Source of the DNA: Sphingomonas gei | GTDB taxonomy: Bacteria; Pseudomonadota; Alphaproteobacteria; Sphingomonadales; Sphingomonadaceae | Direction of reading: 5' to 3' | DNA length: 64,000 nucleotides | Assembly: GCF_004792685.1 (NCBI RefSeq) | Contig: NZ_SRXT01000006.1 | Location: forward strand, 62,001-126,000 | Shown: positions 63,795-64,000 of the stretch, one piece after another | Numbering within the stretch: the first letter of the stretch is position 1 | How the letters are laid out: each line of letters opens with the position of its first letter | Notes under the pieces: model-generated | The model's input: the letters and a program-made list of their open reading frames with translations, nothing else | Databases searched by the model: none | What the model was told of the DNA's origin: nothing | Program-made: the position numbers and the translations under genes

Positions 63795-64000
63795 TCACGC
63801 GCCTTCGAGGATGAAGACCTGTCCGGCGTTGGTCACCACATAGAGATTCCGGCTCTGGTCCTCACCCCATGCGTTGATTACCTCCTGGACGTTCGCGAAC
63901 GACGAACCGGCGGGAAACGGAAGACTGGCCTGGGCAGCCAAATTGAAGCTCGCGATGCCAACGGAACCGAAACGGTATCCCCAGAAGTACGTCCCCTGCA
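63795..64000 (-). CDS. C-terminal fragment, beta-propeller-like protein
   Basis: About 68 codons, cut by the right edge; the stop is at 63795-63797. The visible end reads ...FNLAAQASLPFPAGSSF, EVINAWGEDQSRNLYVVTNA and GQVFILEGA. A final F/W-GED...LYVVT-GxVF blade is common in PQQ-dependent sugar dehydrogenase-like propellers, but the assignment is tentative. Confidence 0.55.
   Translation of the reverse strand, partial: QGTYFWGYRFGSVGIASFNLAAQASLPFPAGSSFANVQEVINAWGEDQSRNLYVVTNAGQVFILEGA

Overview
The window looks like a chromosome segment of an alphaproteobacterium, most likely Sphingomonas or a close relative in the Sphingomonadales. The reasons are a GC content that is clearly high outside one island, the gene content (MipA/OmpV, TonB-dependent receptor, DUF6894, DUF3072, SPOR proteins, GatCAB, Ccm system), many GTG and TTG starts with ATGA/GTGA overlaps, and two families of long intergenic inverted repeats that I associate with sphingomonad genomes. 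Species assignment is inference. I see no prophage, plasmid backbone, transposase, integrase, rRNA operon or CRISPR array.

Layout, left to right. 1-2.0 kb: a cut TMEM175-type channel gene, yceI and ilvC. 2.1-6.4 kb: ilvH, ilvB, miaA and divergent serB. 6.6-8.9 kb: a small secreted protein, a MipA/OmpV protein and a Sel1/SPOR protein. 9.0-11.8 kb: an orphan ParA, a ribbon-helix-helix-like partner and a TPR/SPOR lipoprotein-like export. 12-14.3 kb: pyrB with a catalytically defective dihydroorotase-like pyrC' and a tiny membrane ORF. 14.5-18.2 kb: M48 membrane peptidase, ruvX, DUF3089 lipase-like protein. 18.4-22.9 kb: gatC, gatA, an antisense acyltransferase and gatB. 22.95-24.35 kb: a low-GC island with one unknown gene. 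24.4-28.2 kb: cyclophilin, Crp-like regulator with DUF6894, a Pro-rich mini-gene, tRNA-Leu and trigger factor. 28.3-31.8 kb: glycosyltransferase, multi-pass membrane protein, SDR. 32-40.8 kb: the proteostasis block clpP, clpX, lon, then hup, with an M1 peptidase and unknown genes between, and tRNA-Val. 41-47.2 kb: DMT transporter, beta-helix-like lipoprotein, TonB-dependent receptor, 2OG-Fe(II) oxygenase. 47.3-49.2 kb: a GspE-like remnant, tRNA-His and an amino-acid dehydrogenase. 49.2-52.8 kb: an ECF41-type sigma module, an ArsR/AHSA1 pair and two DUF1801 proteins. 52.9-58.8 kb: a hydrolase and the cytochrome c maturation operon ccmCDEFGHI. 58.9-64 kb: DUF3072, divergent ald/lrp, kup, a 2H phosphoesterase, tRNA-Met and a cut beta-propeller-like gene.

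Functional threads. Branched-chain amino acid synthesis (ilvBHC), pyrimidine synthesis (pyrB/pyrC'), tRNA-dependent Gln/Asn formation (gatCAB), protein quality control (tig, clpPX, lon) and c-type cytochrome assembly (ccm) are the core modules. The most unusual signals are: an ECF41 sigma factor downstream of a carboxymuconolactone-decarboxylase-like gene that carries a match to the ECF41 promoter at exact spacing; palindromic repeats that entered coding sequence in the ccm operon, one giving the apparent signal peptide of CcmH and one giving a hydrophilic insert in CcmF; a SPOR-ParA-RHH-SPOR cluster; a free-standing GspE-like protein that kept its zinc-type cysteines but lost its Walker A; an ArsR operator that overlaps two divergent start codons; and the low-GC island between gatB and the cyclophilin gene.

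All family assignments are from reading translated sequence by eye and were not checked by database search.
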